Assembly: GCA_964493955.1 (NCBI GenBank)
Contig: CAZBPZ010000004.1
Span: 1-41,663, forward strand
Direction of reading: 5' to 3'
Origin: CAZBPZ01 sp964493955
GTDB taxonomy: Bacteria; Chloroflexota; Dehalococcoidia; Dehalococcoidales; Fen-1064
Length of the DNA stretch: 41,663 nucleotides
The notes below the pieces were generated by a model, which was not told the DNA's origin, did no database searches, and saw only the letters and a program-made list of their open reading frames with translations. Below are positions 1-7,872 of the stretch, piece after piece (the stretch's first letter is position 1; every line of letters starts with the position of its first letter). The translations under genes and the position numbers were made by a program.

Positions 1-185
1 ACGTCTACGAGGCCACCGGGTACCCCCCGAGCCCCCTCCCCTCCGACGAGTCGTACGCCGGCTACTCGGTGGTCATCACCGCGGCCCCGCTCAGCTCGCC
101 GGACGACGGCGTACAGAAGATAACGGTAATCGTCAGCCGGGACGGCCGCGAAGTCTACCGGCTTGAAGGGTACAAGAAAGAGTGA
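1..185 (+). CDS. C-terminal end of a pilin-like type IV pilus minor subunit (partial)
   Basis: Only the last 60 residues are present. The reading frame is open from position 3 and stops with TGA at 183-185, overlapping the GTG start of the next gene. The visible tail (ITVIVSRDGREVYRLEGYKK) resembles the C-terminal beta-strand region of PilV/pseudopilin-like proteins of Chloroflexota, where a strand of the form ITVTVSxxG is followed by a short LEGYK-like end. The N-terminal prepilin signal lies outside the window. Position directly before another prepilin and a PilO/PilM/PilT series supports a minor pilin role, but the assignment rests mainly on context. Confidence 0.55.
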   Translation, partial: VYEATGYPPSPLPSDESYAGYSVVITAAPLSSPDDGVQKITVIVSRDGREVYRLEGYKKE

Positions 186-718
186 AACACGGCCAGCGAG
201 GGTTCACCATCATAGAACTGGTAGCGGCCACAGCAGTTATTGCCCTGCTGGGCAGCGTGGCAGCAATGACCGTCTTCCAGGCAACGCGCACCACCGCCGC
301 CGGTGACGCCTACCTCTACGTTGTGCGGCAGCTCCAGGGTGCCAGTTACTGGATAGGCCGTGACACCCAGATGGCCGAGAGCGTGATTGTTGATAACCTC
401 ACCTTCCCCAACTTCATCATCTTCGGGTGGACGGAGCAGGACCCCGGGGAAGACCCGGTGCACCACACCGTCACCTACTCGTTCACCGACCTCAGCCACG
501 GCATCGGCAACTTGAACCGGAACCACTGGAGCGATGCCGGTCTCAACGAGGACATGCTCGTTGCCCGCAGCATCTACTATGACCCTGACGACCCGGCCGG
601 CACCAGCCGCGCCAGCTACGCCGACCCGGTACTGACGGTTACCCTTTGCTCGCGGCAGGACACCGCCGCCGAGACGCGTGAATACACCTTCGCCCGCCGC
701 CCGGACTTCGGTCCCTAG
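182..718 (+). CDS. prepilin-type minor pilin/pseudopilin
   Basis: A 178-residue protein with a type III (prepilin) signal: short basic leader, cleavage after Gly7, then FTIIEL with Glu at mature position +5 and a hydrophobic helix of about 20 residues. The signal is expected to be cut by prepilin peptidase (PilD) and the helix to pack into a pilus or pseudopilus in the cytoplasmic membrane. The rest is a globular domain of about 140 residues, as in PulJ/PilW-like minor pilins. The GTG start overlaps the stop of the preceding gene, suggesting translational coupling. The exact minor-pilin class cannot be told from sequence alone. Confidence 0.8.
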   Translation: MKHGQRGFTIIELVAATAVIALLGSVAAMTVFQATRTTAAGDAYLYVVRQLQGASYWIGRDTQMAESVIVDNLTFPNFIIFGWTEQDPGEDPVHHTVTYSFTDLSHGIGNLNRNHWSDAGLNEDMLVARSIYYDPDDPAGTSRASYADPVLTVTLCSRQDTAAETREYTFARRPDFGP

Positions 719-728
719 AGGAAGGGCT

Positions 729-1583
729 ATGCTCAAGTGGCTGAAAAGACTGGATAGCCAGCAGGGGCAGGTACTGCCGACCGTCCTAATCCTGATGGTG
801 CTGGGCAGCCTGACGGTGGTGCCGGTGCTGAACCACGCCACCACCAGCCTGCGCACCGGCCAGGTCATCGACGCTGGCATCAAAGGTACCCTGGCCGCCG
901 ATGCCGGCATCCAGTACGTGCTCTGGTGCCTGGACAACTCGGTCCCGCCCCCCGCCAGCCTGAGCGAGCCGGTCAACGGTATGAATGTCGCCCTGGAGGT
1001 GGTCGACCACGGCGAGTACACCCTCTACTTCGGCGAGCTGATTGAGGCCGGCAAGCACAGCAACTACCTGGGTGTGAGCGGGGCAATCGAGTGGGACGAC
1101 GCCGCTGAAGCCTGGGAATACACCATCACCGTAACGTGGCAACCCGAGAACGGCCACCCTACCATCCACCTGGAGGGCGTGGGTGCCCGGCTCCCGGTGG
1201 GCTATACCTACCAGACCGGCTCGGCCGCCGTCTTCGGGGACAACCTCACCGCCTCGGAGCCGGAGCAGGTGCAGGATGTCCAGGGTGCCTGGATGGTCAA
1301 CTGGGAGTTCGATAACCCGCTGCCAAGCGTGTCCGAGTCCAACCCCACCGCCACCCAGAGCTTCTACATCAGCGGCAACGGTGAACAGGACGGGCACTAC
1401 GCCTGGGTAGTGGCCAACCGCGACGACATCGGGGAGACGGGCGAGATATCCGGCACCCTCTACACGGTGACCGCCACCGCCAGTGACCCGTCCAGCGGCG
1501 AGACCGCCGCCAGGATTGTCGCCAGCGTCATGCAGGAGGGCGGCAGCAGCAGCATCGCCTCGTGGCAGGTATTCAGAAGGTAA
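729..1583 (+). CDS. pilus-associated membrane protein, PilX-like N terminus
   Basis: A 284-residue protein. I place the start at ATG 729, after AGGAAGGG at 719-726, rather than at further-upstream in-frame codons that overlap the previous gene. The N terminus is basic, then QQGQVLPTVLILMVLG opens a hydrophobic helix, followed by a Thr/Ser-rich beta-type ectodomain. The QGQ-hydrophobic pattern recalls PilX-type proteins, but the Glu+5 of classical prepilins is absent. It lies between a minor pilin and a PilO-like gene, so a role in pilus assembly or adhesion is likely. The ectodomain matches no family I recognise. Confidence 0.6.
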   Translation: MLKWLKRLDSQQGQVLPTVLILMVLGSLTVVPVLNHATTSLRTGQVIDAGIKGTLAADAGIQYVLWCLDNSVPPPASLSEPVNGMNVALEVVDHGEYTLYFGELIEAGKHSNYLGVSGAIEWDDAAEAWEYTITVTWQPENGHPTIHLEGVGARLPVGYTYQTGSAAVFGDNLTASEPEQVQDVQGAWMVNWEFDNPLPSVSESNPTATQSFYISGNGEQDGHYAWVVANRDDIGETGEISGTLYTVTATASDPSSGETAARIVASVMQEGGSSSIASWQVFRR

Positions 1584-1600
1584 AGACGGGAGACCGGGCA

Positions 1601-2179
1601 ATGAAAATGAAGCGGACAAGGTGGCCACTCGTCATCGCCGGCGCGGTGCTGGTAACCACCGTGATTAGCCTCAGCCTGGTGCAGGCAAACCAGGACACCG
1701 CCCGGGCACGGCTGGAAGAGGAACTCCGGATTGCCGAAGAAGAGCTCGCCCGGCTGGGAGGACCGGCCGCCACCCAGGAGCAGGCCGCCCTGGCCAACCG
1801 CCTGCAGGCAGTACTTTCGGGGGTAAGCAGCCTGGCAACCGGGCTGGCAGCGCCGGCTGATACCATTGACATCAACGAGGAGCTGTTTATCATCGCCCGG
1901 CGCTCCTCGGTGGTCCTCCGCGAGGTAACAGCCCTGCCGCTGACCTCGGGCGAGCTGGCCGGGGTAGAATGCGCCGTGCAGCCGCTGACGGTCAGCGTTG
2001 AAGGCAGTCTGGACAACCTGCTGGGCTTCGTCAGCCGCCTGAACATTGACCTGCAGAACGCCCTCGTCCGCTCGGTCGATATATCCGTAGCCGATGCTGC
2101 CACCGGAGAAGGTGCCAGTGCCAGCGTTGAACTCCTGGTCTACAGCTACCAGGGCCAGATTATCAACCAGGCCGACTAA
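1601..2179 (+). CDS. pilO: PilO-like type IV pilus inner-membrane alignment protein
   Basis: A 192-residue bitopic protein: short basic N terminus, one transmembrane helix at about residues 7-25, an acidic coiled coil (about 28-45, RARLEEELRIAEEELARL), then an alpha/beta periplasmic domain. This is the PilO/GspM layout. PilO pairs with PilN below the outer parts of the machine and links to PilM in the cytoplasm. Start chosen at ATG 1601, after GGGAG at 1588-1592; an upstream in-frame ATG at 1562 lies inside the previous gene. The next gene encodes PilM-PilN, which supports the call. Sequence identity to PilO is low in general, so family layout and context carry the assignment. Confidence 0.65.
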   Translation: MKMKRTRWPLVIAGAVLVTTVISLSLVQANQDTARARLEEELRIAEEELARLGGPAATQEQAALANRLQAVLSGVSSLATGLAAPADTIDINEELFIIARRSSVVLREVTALPLTSGELAGVECAVQPLTVSVEGSLDNLLGFVSRLNIDLQNALVRSVDISVADAATGEGASASVELLVYSYQGQIINQAD

Positions 2180-2199
2180 GGCAGGAGCGAGGTCAGGCA

Positions 2200-3639
2200 A
2201 TGAGCATCGTACCAAGGAAGACAGTAGTCCTGGAGGTAAGCGATACCAGCCTGCGGCTCCTGGTGGCCAGCGGCCGCAACATCAAGCGGGCCGCCAGCAC
2301 CCGGCTGGAACCGGGGCTGGTGCAGAACGGTGCCATCATGGACCAGGAGGCGGTGGCGGCCCGAATCAGGCAACTCCTGCGAGAAAGCAAGGTGCATGCC
2401 CGCCGGGTCTCGCTCTGCATCAGCGGGCTGCACTCGCTGACAATGGTGGTACACCTGCCGCAGTTACCCGAGCGGCTGGTAGCCGAGGCGGTGATGCGTG
2501 AGGCCGGCCGGACATTACCGGTACCGCTGGAGCAGCTTTACCTCACCTGGCAGGCAATCGCCACCCCTGATAGGAGGCTGCAGGTCTTTGTAGTGGGTGT
2601 TCCGCGTACCACGGCCGACGCCGTCCTCGCCACGACCCGCCGGGCCGGTCTGACCGTCCGGAAAATGGACATCAAGCCAATGGCGCTAACGCGGCTGGCT
2701 CCCCGGCCCACCTGCGTCCTCCTTGATGTCCAGCCGACCGAGTTCGACATCATCGTTATGGGTGATGGCATACCCCACCCCATCCGCACCATTCCCATTC
2801 CCGCCGAAGACCTCGATACAGAAGGCCGGCTCGCCATCATCCGCGACGACCTCATCCGCACCATTGATTTCTACAATAGCAACCACGCTGACAACCCCCT
2901 GGTAGCCGATACACCGGTCCACGTGACCGGCAGCCTGGCCGCCGAGGAAGAACAGCTCCAGGCACTGGCCAGAGAGGTCGGGCACCCGGTGCTCCCCCTC
3001 CCACCCCCGCTGCGCGGCCTGGCGGAAGGGGTCGGGTACTTCGCGGGTAGTATGGGCATGGTCATCGGGCAGGCCGGCGGCAGACCGGCCCCCGCCTCAC
3101 TGGTGGCCGACATGGATGCCCTGCCCGAGGCCTTCCGCCCCAAGACATTCTCGCTGGCCAGGGTGGTGGCAGTGACCGGCTCGGTGCTGCTGGTACTCGC
3201 CATTGTCATTCAGGCAACCATGATACAACAGGGCGCCGCCGCGATGGCACAGGAGAGCCGCCGCCTGGAGACCATTAACCGCATCGTGGAGCACAAGCGC
3301 CTGGAGAAGCTCGACCTCAAGCGGGCCCTGGTCCGGGTCGAGGCCACTCAGGAGATGCTATCTTCGGCCATCACCGAGCTTAACGAGCGCCGCTCCAGCT
3401 TCAACCATGACCTGGCGGTGGCCAGCAACGCCCTGCCGGAAGGGGTTAGCGTGGTCGGCCTCAGCCACGACGGAGAAATCATCTCCATAACCATCGACAC
3501 CCCGCTCGAGGGCCATGCGCTCGGCTACGCCCGGACGCTGGTCAACAGCGGGATGTTTGAAGAGGTGATTGTGACCAGAATGAGCCTCCAGGAGGACGGC
3601 CAGCTCCGGTTCGTCATCACCATCGTCACGGCAGACTAG
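2200..3639 (+). CDS. PilM-PilN fusion protein of the type IV pilus platform
   Basis: A 479-residue protein. Residues 1-290 resemble PilM, the cytoplasmic actin-like protein: a VVLEVSDTSLRLL opening strand, the NGAIMD segment, and a second lobe around LLDVQPTEFDIIVMGDG. After a linker there is one transmembrane helix at about 326-348 (VVAVTGSVLLVLAIVIQATM), a coiled coil to about 400, then a small alpha/beta domain typical of PilN. In most bacteria PilM and PilN are separate and PilN's N-terminal tail docks into PilM; here they are one chain in the same order. ATG 2200 is preceded by GGAG/GAGG at 2183-2192. PilO lies upstream and PilT downstream. Confidence 0.78.
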   Translation: MSIVPRKTVVLEVSDTSLRLLVASGRNIKRAASTRLEPGLVQNGAIMDQEAVAARIRQLLRESKVHARRVSLCISGLHSLTMVVHLPQLPERLVAEAVMREAGRTLPVPLEQLYLTWQAIATPDRRLQVFVVGVPRTTADAVLATTRRAGLTVRKMDIKPMALTRLAPRPTCVLLDVQPTEFDIIVMGDGIPHPIRTIPIPAEDLDTEGRLAIIRDDLIRTIDFYNSNHADNPLVADTPVHVTGSLAAEEEQLQALAREVGHPVLPLPPPLRGLAEGVGYFAGSMGMVIGQAGGRPAPASLVADMDALPEAFRPKTFSLARVVAVTGSVLLVLAIVIQATMIQQGAAAMAQESRRLETINRIVEHKRLEKLDLKRALVRVEATQEMLSSAITELNERRSSFNHDLAVASNALPEGVSVVGLSHDGEIISITIDTPLEGHALGYARTLVNSGMFEEVIVTRMSLQEDGQLRFVITIVTAD

Positions 3640-3647
3640 GAGGAGAG

Positions 3648-4745
3648 ATGGATATTCTGGCACTCCTCTCCCTCGCCCGGGAACAGGGCGCCTCGGACGT
3701 ACACCTGCTGGCCGGCAGCCCGCCGGTGCTGCGGATTGACGGTGCGCTGCGGCCGCTGCCAGAAGCCGATACCCTCACCCCCGAGGCGCTGGACCACGCC
3801 CTGGAAACCCTGGCCAGCGAGGCAGACCGGCGCCAGTTCCAGCAACGCTACGAGCTTGACTTCGGGCGGACCCTTCCCGGTACCGGCCGGGTGCGCTGCA
3901 ACGTGGCCCGGCAGCAGGGCACTACCTCCCTCGTCATCAGAATACTACCGGATGTCATGCCGACGATTGAGTCGATGGGGCTGCCGGATATCTGCCGTGA
4001 CCTGGTAACGCGCCGGCGCGGGATGGTGATTGTGAGCGGGCCCACCGGCAGCGGTAAGTCAACCACGCTGGCCGCTATGATAGACCACCTCAACCACACC
4101 GAGTGCCGCCGCATTGTCACCATCGAAGACCCGGTGGAGTACCTGCACACCAGCCTGAAGTGCACCATCACGCAGCGGGAGCTGGGCACGGACACGCTCT
4201 CGTTCGCCCGGGCCCTGCGCCACGTGCTGCGCCAGGACCCGGATGTCATCCTGGTAGGCGAGATGCGGGACACCGAGACGGCCGCGGCTGCCCTGGCAGT
4301 GGCCGAGACCGGCCACCTGGTGCTGACCACCGGCCACGCCCCCAGCGCCTACCAGGCCGTGGAACGCGTCATCGACCTGTTCCCGCCCCATGAGCGCCCG
4401 GTGGTGCAGACCCGCCTGGCCTCGCTGCTGGCGGGTGTCCTCTGCCAGACCCTCGTCCCGCGGGCCGAAGGCAGGGGCCGGGTCGCCGCCGTCGAGGTGA
4501 TGCTGGCCAACGCCGCCGTACGCAACCTGATACGGGACGGCAAGATATACCAGCTCCCGAACCTGATACGTACCCACAGCCGGGAAGGCATGCAGCTACT
4601 GGACCAGGCGCTGGTCAACCTCTACCGGGAAAAGCTCATCACCCGGGAGGACGCCCTCGCCTACTGCAACGACCGCGAAGAGCTGGAACGGCTTATCGCC
4701 AACCGGACCGAGGTGACGGCCAGCAGTTCCTACCTTTCCTACTGA
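3648..4745 (+). CDS. pilT: type IV pilus retraction ATPase PilT
   Basis: A 365-residue secretion ATPase. The N-terminal domain carries the ASDVHLLAGSPPVLRIDG signature of PilT. The C-terminal RecA-like domain has Walker A GPTGSGKST, the Asp box IVTIEDPVEYLH, Walker B ILVGEMRDTETA, and the His box TGHLVLTTGHA. It follows an AGGAG at 3641-3645 and ends the + strand pilus run. PilT hydrolyses ATP in the cytoplasm to depolymerise the pilus and drive twitching or DNA uptake. The extension ATPase PilB and platform PilC are not in the window and presumably lie upstream. Confidence 0.93.
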   Translation: MDILALLSLAREQGASDVHLLAGSPPVLRIDGALRPLPEADTLTPEALDHALETLASEADRRQFQQRYELDFGRTLPGTGRVRCNVARQQGTTSLVIRILPDVMPTIESMGLPDICRDLVTRRRGMVIVSGPTGSGKSTTLAAMIDHLNHTECRRIVTIEDPVEYLHTSLKCTITQRELGTDTLSFARALRHVLRQDPDVILVGEMRDTETAAAALAVAETGHLVLTTGHAPSAYQAVERVIDLFPPHERPVVQTRLASLLAGVLCQTLVPRAEGRGRVAAVEVMLANAAVRNLIRDGKIYQLPNLIRTHSREGMQLLDQALVNLYREKLITREDALAYCNDREELERLIANRTEVTASSSYLSY

Positions 4746-4791
4746 CGCGGAGACCGCTCAGTGCTCCTGGGCGTTTCCGGCCACCCCTACA

Positions 4792-4826
4792 GGGAAGCCC
4801 CCCGCCGAAGTGCGGCGGGGCTTCCC
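4792..4826 (+). terminator. strong GC hairpin after pilT
   Basis: Arms GGGAAGCCCC and GGGGCTTCCC, extended by GCCG/CGGC with a two-C bulge, form a long hairpin 47 bases after the pilT stop. There is no T-run on either side, so it may act as a transcript-end stabiliser or a weak terminator of the pilus operon. The 293-base stretch 4746-5038 holds only this hairpin and the related one at 4963-4998; I see no gene in it. Confidence 0.5.
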
Positions 4827-4962
4827 ACTATCATCCCCGGGCCGCAGTATACGAGCGGGGGCAGGCCGCCGCCGTCATGGCGCATACTCCACCACCGGCA
4901 CCCGGAACAGGCACTCCGGGACCAGCACGGGAGGACTGTCCCCGGCCGGTGAAAGGCAAAAA

Positions 4963-4998
4963 GGGAAGGCCCGCCGCAGAGGTGCGGCGGGCCTTCCC
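4963..4998 (-). terminator. intrinsic terminator of the - strand pilin gene
   Basis: A perfect 16-bp stem (GGGAAGGCCCGCCGCA with its complement) closes a GAGG tetraloop. On the - strand it is followed by TTTTTGCC, giving a standard intrinsic terminator 40 bases past the pilin stop at 5039. Its stem closely resembles the hairpin at 4792-4826. Confidence 0.8.
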
Positions 4999-5038
4999 CT
5001 TGGGGAGCGCAAAGGTCCGACAGACCGGAAACGGCCGC

Positions 5039-5577
5039 TTACGGTGTGGTCTGGGTCACGGTACCATCAGCAGCGAAGGTGTAGGTGCAGCCGGAGCGCA
5101 CGCTGGTGCCGTTCAGACCGGTCATGTAGTCACTGAGTACCAGCGGTGTGGTGTCGGTCGTCTGCACGGTGCTCATGTCAGCCGTGGGCGTGGTAACCGG
5201 TGTCAACTGGCCGGTAGTGCTGTCGGCCAGCATCGCCATCACGGCCGTCNNNNNNNNNNNNNNNNNNNNNNNNNNNNNNNNNNNNNNNNNNNNNNNNNNN
5301 NNNNNNNNNNNNNNNNNNNNNNNNNNNNNNNNNNNNNNNNNNNNNNNNNAACCGGTGTCAACTGGCCGGTAGTGCTGTCGGCCAGCATCGCCATCACGGC
5401 CGTCTGGATGTTGTGGAGCTCTGTCTCGTAGGACTCGGTCTTACCCTGGCCGATGAACTTGCCCACGTTGGGAACGGCCACAGCCGCCAGCGCCCCCAGG
5501 ATGGCAACCACCACCAGGAGCTCAACCAGGGTGAAACCCTTCTCACCGTATCGGAACTTGCGAATAAACCTGTACAT
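5039..5577 (-). CDS. major-pilin-like prepilin, interrupted by an artificial assembly gap
   Basis: The N-terminal part has a textbook prepilin signal: basic leader, cleavage after Gly14, FTLVELLVVVAILGALAAVAV with Glu at +5, then the alpha-1 extension NVGKFIGQGKTESYE. The C-terminal part lies on the other side of a 100-N run. The 55 bases before the Ns (5195-5249) equal the 55 bases after them (5350-5404). Collapsing the two copies gives one continuous 127-residue pilin with no frameshift, ending TYTFAADGTVTQTTP. The short Gly/Thr-rich C-terminal half resembles small Chloroflexota pilins. The ATG at 5577 follows AGGAGGT at 5586-5592. The gene faces the pil operon and has its own terminator, so it is probably a strongly expressed filament subunit. 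Confidence 0.85.
5195..5249 (+). repeat. 55-bp direct repeat, copy 1, left edge of scaffold gap
   Basis: Identical over all 55 bases to 5350-5404. The two copies directly abut the N run on each side, as expected when two contigs overlapping by one k-mer length are joined with Ns instead of merged. It is an assembly artefact and not a biological repeat. Confidence 0.9.
5250..5349. other. 100-N scaffold join inside the pilin gene
   Basis: Exactly 100 Ns between two identical 55-bp flanks. The real gap size is most likely zero; the pilin frame closes when one flank copy is removed. Confidence 0.9.
5350..5404 (+). repeat. 55-bp direct repeat, copy 2, right edge of scaffold gap
   Basis: Second copy of the sequence at 5195-5249, starting at the first base after the Ns. 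It encodes the NIQTAVMAMLADSTTGQLTP region of the pilin on the - strand. Confidence 0.9.
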
Positions 5578-5851
5578 CGTCTCGGACCTCCTTTGCTTTT
5601 CGCTTTTTGCGTTCCTTCTACCTCCAGCCTAACACGCCCCGGCAGATATACAATCACCCATAGGTCACCTCGCGGCATGGTAGAAAGGTCACCCCCGCCA
5701 GGCATGACCTTGGTACCCCGTCCCCCGGCCACGGTGTCCGGCGGCAGTGTATCCCGGCCGTAGCCGGGACCAGTACTTTAGTACCCGCTACTTTGGTCAG
5801 CAGGCTCACGGCTGCCTTGACAAGGAGCCCCGATGAACATAACTTGAGACT
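5578..5851. promoter_or_regulatory. divergent intergenic region between pilin and diguanylate cyclase genes
   Basis: This 274-base region must hold the promoters of both genes. For the pilin (- strand) a strong SD AGGAGGT sits 8 bases before the ATG, in an A-rich leader with repeated GCAAA/GCGAAA units. TTGTAT and TAGGCT separated by 16 bases, upstream on that strand, are a weak promoter candidate. Towards the cyclase there is a direct repeat TACTTT at 5774-5779 and 5789-5794 (15-base period, one and a half helical turns), and a GTAC-TTTA-GTAC element at 5773-5784. No consensus promoter could be assigned with confidence. Confidence 0.35.
5833..5847 (+). other. possible 4-codon upstream mini-ORF (MNIT) before the cyclase gene
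   Basis: The only good SD in this leader, AAGGAG at 5822-5827, is spaced correctly for ATG 5833, which opens M-N-I-T-stop. The cyclase ATG at 5852 follows 4 bases after that stop and has no SD of its own. Ribosomes could terminate and reinitiate. Alternatively the ATG may be fortuitous and the cyclase may use the distant SD. Confidence 0.35.
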
Positions 5852-7807
5852 ATGGGTACCTATGCCTTCGCTGCCCTGCTGACAGCCCTCGTCTACATAC
5901 CGCTGCTAGTAGCTGCCAGCCTTCACCTGCGGCAGGCCCGCTGGCGTGAGCTGGGGCTCGTCGCTGCCGCCGCCTTTAGTTACGGCACCATCGATGCCCT
6001 CCACCACAGCGGCTGGCTGCCCCGCCTGGAACCGCTCCTGGCCGGCCTGGCCCTGCTCGCATTCGCCTGGATGCTGGTCCAGATGTACAGCTTCGTCAGC
6101 AGCTTCTTCCCGGCAGGCACCCGGCTCTGGCGGGCACCTGCTTACGCCTGCCTGGCAGGGGTAGCCGTGCTGGCAGGTCTGGCTGCCACTACCGGCACCG
6201 CGGCGCCGCTGAGCTCTACCTATATACTGGGGGCCCGGCTGCTGCTGGTGCCCGTATTCGCCCTCCTGGCAGCCGCCGGGCTGGCACTCTGGCGGCTCGG
6301 CCGCAGTGCGGCTGATAGCACCTCGAGCCGCCGCACCACCCTGGTGCTGACGGCCGTCACCATGGTGGCCGTCCCCGGTGCGGCCGCCGTATCCCTGTGG
6401 GAGTCCGGGCTCCCCATCGGCCACGCCGGCAGCATCCTGACAGCCTTCATCCTCGGCTATGCCACCCTTGAGAAGCAGCTCATCCCCTCGCGACCGCTGG
6501 CACGGCGCTGGCTCACCTGGCTGATGCTGGGCCTCTTCGGCGCCGCCTGCTACAGCGTCCTGTTCCTGGCGGGTAGCAGCCTGCTGGGCCTCGGCACCGG
6601 CCTCACCCCGATGCTACTGGCCACCGCCCTGGCGGTGGTGGTAGCCCTCGCCATCTACGGCCTGCGGGGGTACCTGTCCGCCGTGGAGCGGCACACCCTC
6701 CAGCCCTCCGTGACCACCGCTGCCCCGGGCAACCTGCAGCCTCCCGGCGAGGCCAGGCACCAGGGCAATGACCTGGCAGTCCTCAGCCATGCCAGCCTGA
6801 CAATCACTTCAAGCCTGAGCCTCCAGGACACATTCCCCGCCATGGTGCAGGACCTGAGCGAGGCCATTCCCGCCGAAACGGCCGCCCTCTTCCTGGTTGA
6901 AGATGGCCGGATGGTCTGCATCGCCACTGGCGGCACCGGACCCACCCCGTGGCAACCCGGCGACCGACTGCCCCTGGCCGGCACCGCCGCCGGACACGTC
7001 ACCACCGGCCTGGAGCCGCTGGTACAGGACGACCTGGGCCGGGCGCAGCCCTTCAAGGAGGATACCAGCCTGGGTCGCCTCGGTTTCCGCTCAAGCGCTC
7101 ACCTGCCGCTGGTCTCGGCCGATGGCACCCTGGGGAGCCTGGTGCTGGCCACCCGTCAACCGGGGGCCTACCATGCCTACCGGGTGGCCCTGCTGCAGAA
7201 GATTACACCCCAGCTCGCCGCCCAGCTCCGCAACTCGCGCCTCTACGTGGAAGCCGTTCGCATGGCACGCCTCGACGAGCTGACAGGGCTACTCAACCGG
7301 CGCGCCCTGAACGAGGCCCTCAGCGCCGAGATAGAGCGCTGCCGCGGCACGGACGAGGTCTTTTCTCTTATCATCTTTGATATTGATTCACTCAAGACCA
7401 TCAACGACACTTACGGGCACCTGGCCGGGGACAACCTTCTGCGCCGGGTGGGGGCCATCATGCGGCAGGCGATACGGAGCACCGACCGTGCCTTCCGCTA
7501 CGGGGGAGACGAGTTTGCCATTGTCCTGCCGGGCACTCCCCTGCCGGCCGCCGCCGACGTGGGCGAACGGGTCCGTGCCCGTATCGCCGCACTGGCCGGC
7601 GAGATTGATTCCGCCGTTACGGTTAGCTTCGGGGTGGCCAGCTGGCCGGGCAGCGGCCGCAATGCCAGAGGGCTGATAGCGGCGGCCGACGCCGCCCTCT
7701 ACCGGGCAAAACGGGACGGCGGCAACCGGGGCCAGACGGCACCCGTCACAAATAGCCCCCCGCCCGAGCCAGCCCTGGCACGCGACCAGGGGGCCGGACA
7801 GACCTGA
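5852..7807 (+). CDS. membrane-bound GAF-GGDEF diguanylate cyclase
   Basis: A 651-residue protein. Residues 1-280 are hydrophobic with about eight transmembrane helices. A GAF-type sensor domain spans about 305-465. A GGDEF domain spans about 470-630, with the active-site motif GGDEF intact at 551-555 and an allosteric inhibitory I-site RSTD at 542-545, five residues before it. It should therefore make cyclic di-GMP from two GTP at the cytoplasmic face and be feedback-inhibited. The upstream in-frame stop at 5840-5842 fixes the start at ATG 5852. The HD-GYP protein encoded at 10393 would degrade the product. Membrane N terminus plus GAF suggests sensing of an unidentified small signal. Confidence 0.93.
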   Translation: MGTYAFAALLTALVYIPLLVAASLHLRQARWRELGLVAAAAFSYGTIDALHHSGWLPRLEPLLAGLALLAFAWMLVQMYSFVSSFFPAGTRLWRAPAYACLAGVAVLAGLAATTGTAAPLSSTYILGARLLLVPVFALLAAAGLALWRLGRSAADSTSSRRTTLVLTAVTMVAVPGAAAVSLWESGLPIGHAGSILTAFILGYATLEKQLIPSRPLARRWLTWLMLGLFGAACYSVLFLAGSSLLGLGTGLTPMLLATALAVVVALAIYGLRGYLSAVERHTLQPSVTTAAPGNLQPPGEARHQGNDLAVLSHASLTITSSLSLQDTFPAMVQDLSEAIPAETAALFLVEDGRMVCIATGGTGPTPWQPGDRLPLAGTAAGHVTTGLEPLVQDDLGRAQPFKEDTSLGRLGFRSSAHLPLVSADGTLGSLVLATRQPGAYHAYRVALLQKITPQLAAQLRNSRLYVEAVRMARLDELTGLLNRRALNEALSAEIERCRGTDEVFSLIIFDIDSLKTINDTYGHLAGDNLLRRVGAIMRQAIRSTDRAFRYGGDEFAIVLPGTPLPAAADVGERVRARIAALAGEIDSAVTVSFGVASWPGSGRNARGLIAAADAALYRAKRDGGNRGQTAPVTNSPPPEPALARDQGAGQT

Positions 7808-7872
7808 GCTTCACCACCACACCCGTCCCCCCGGAAAGACCGACCGGGAGATGAAAGAGGAGCGCACTGCAA

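Noticed and set aside
155..1628. Long open frames on the - strand opposite the pilin-like genes
   Set aside because: They lie antisense to genes with clear prepilin signals, show no recognisable motif, and are typical GC-rich shadow frames.
5250..5349. Genuine tandem repeat or insertion in the pilin gene
   Set aside because: The 55-bp repeats touch the Ns exactly on both sides, and collapsing them restores one reading frame, which points to a scaffolding artefact.
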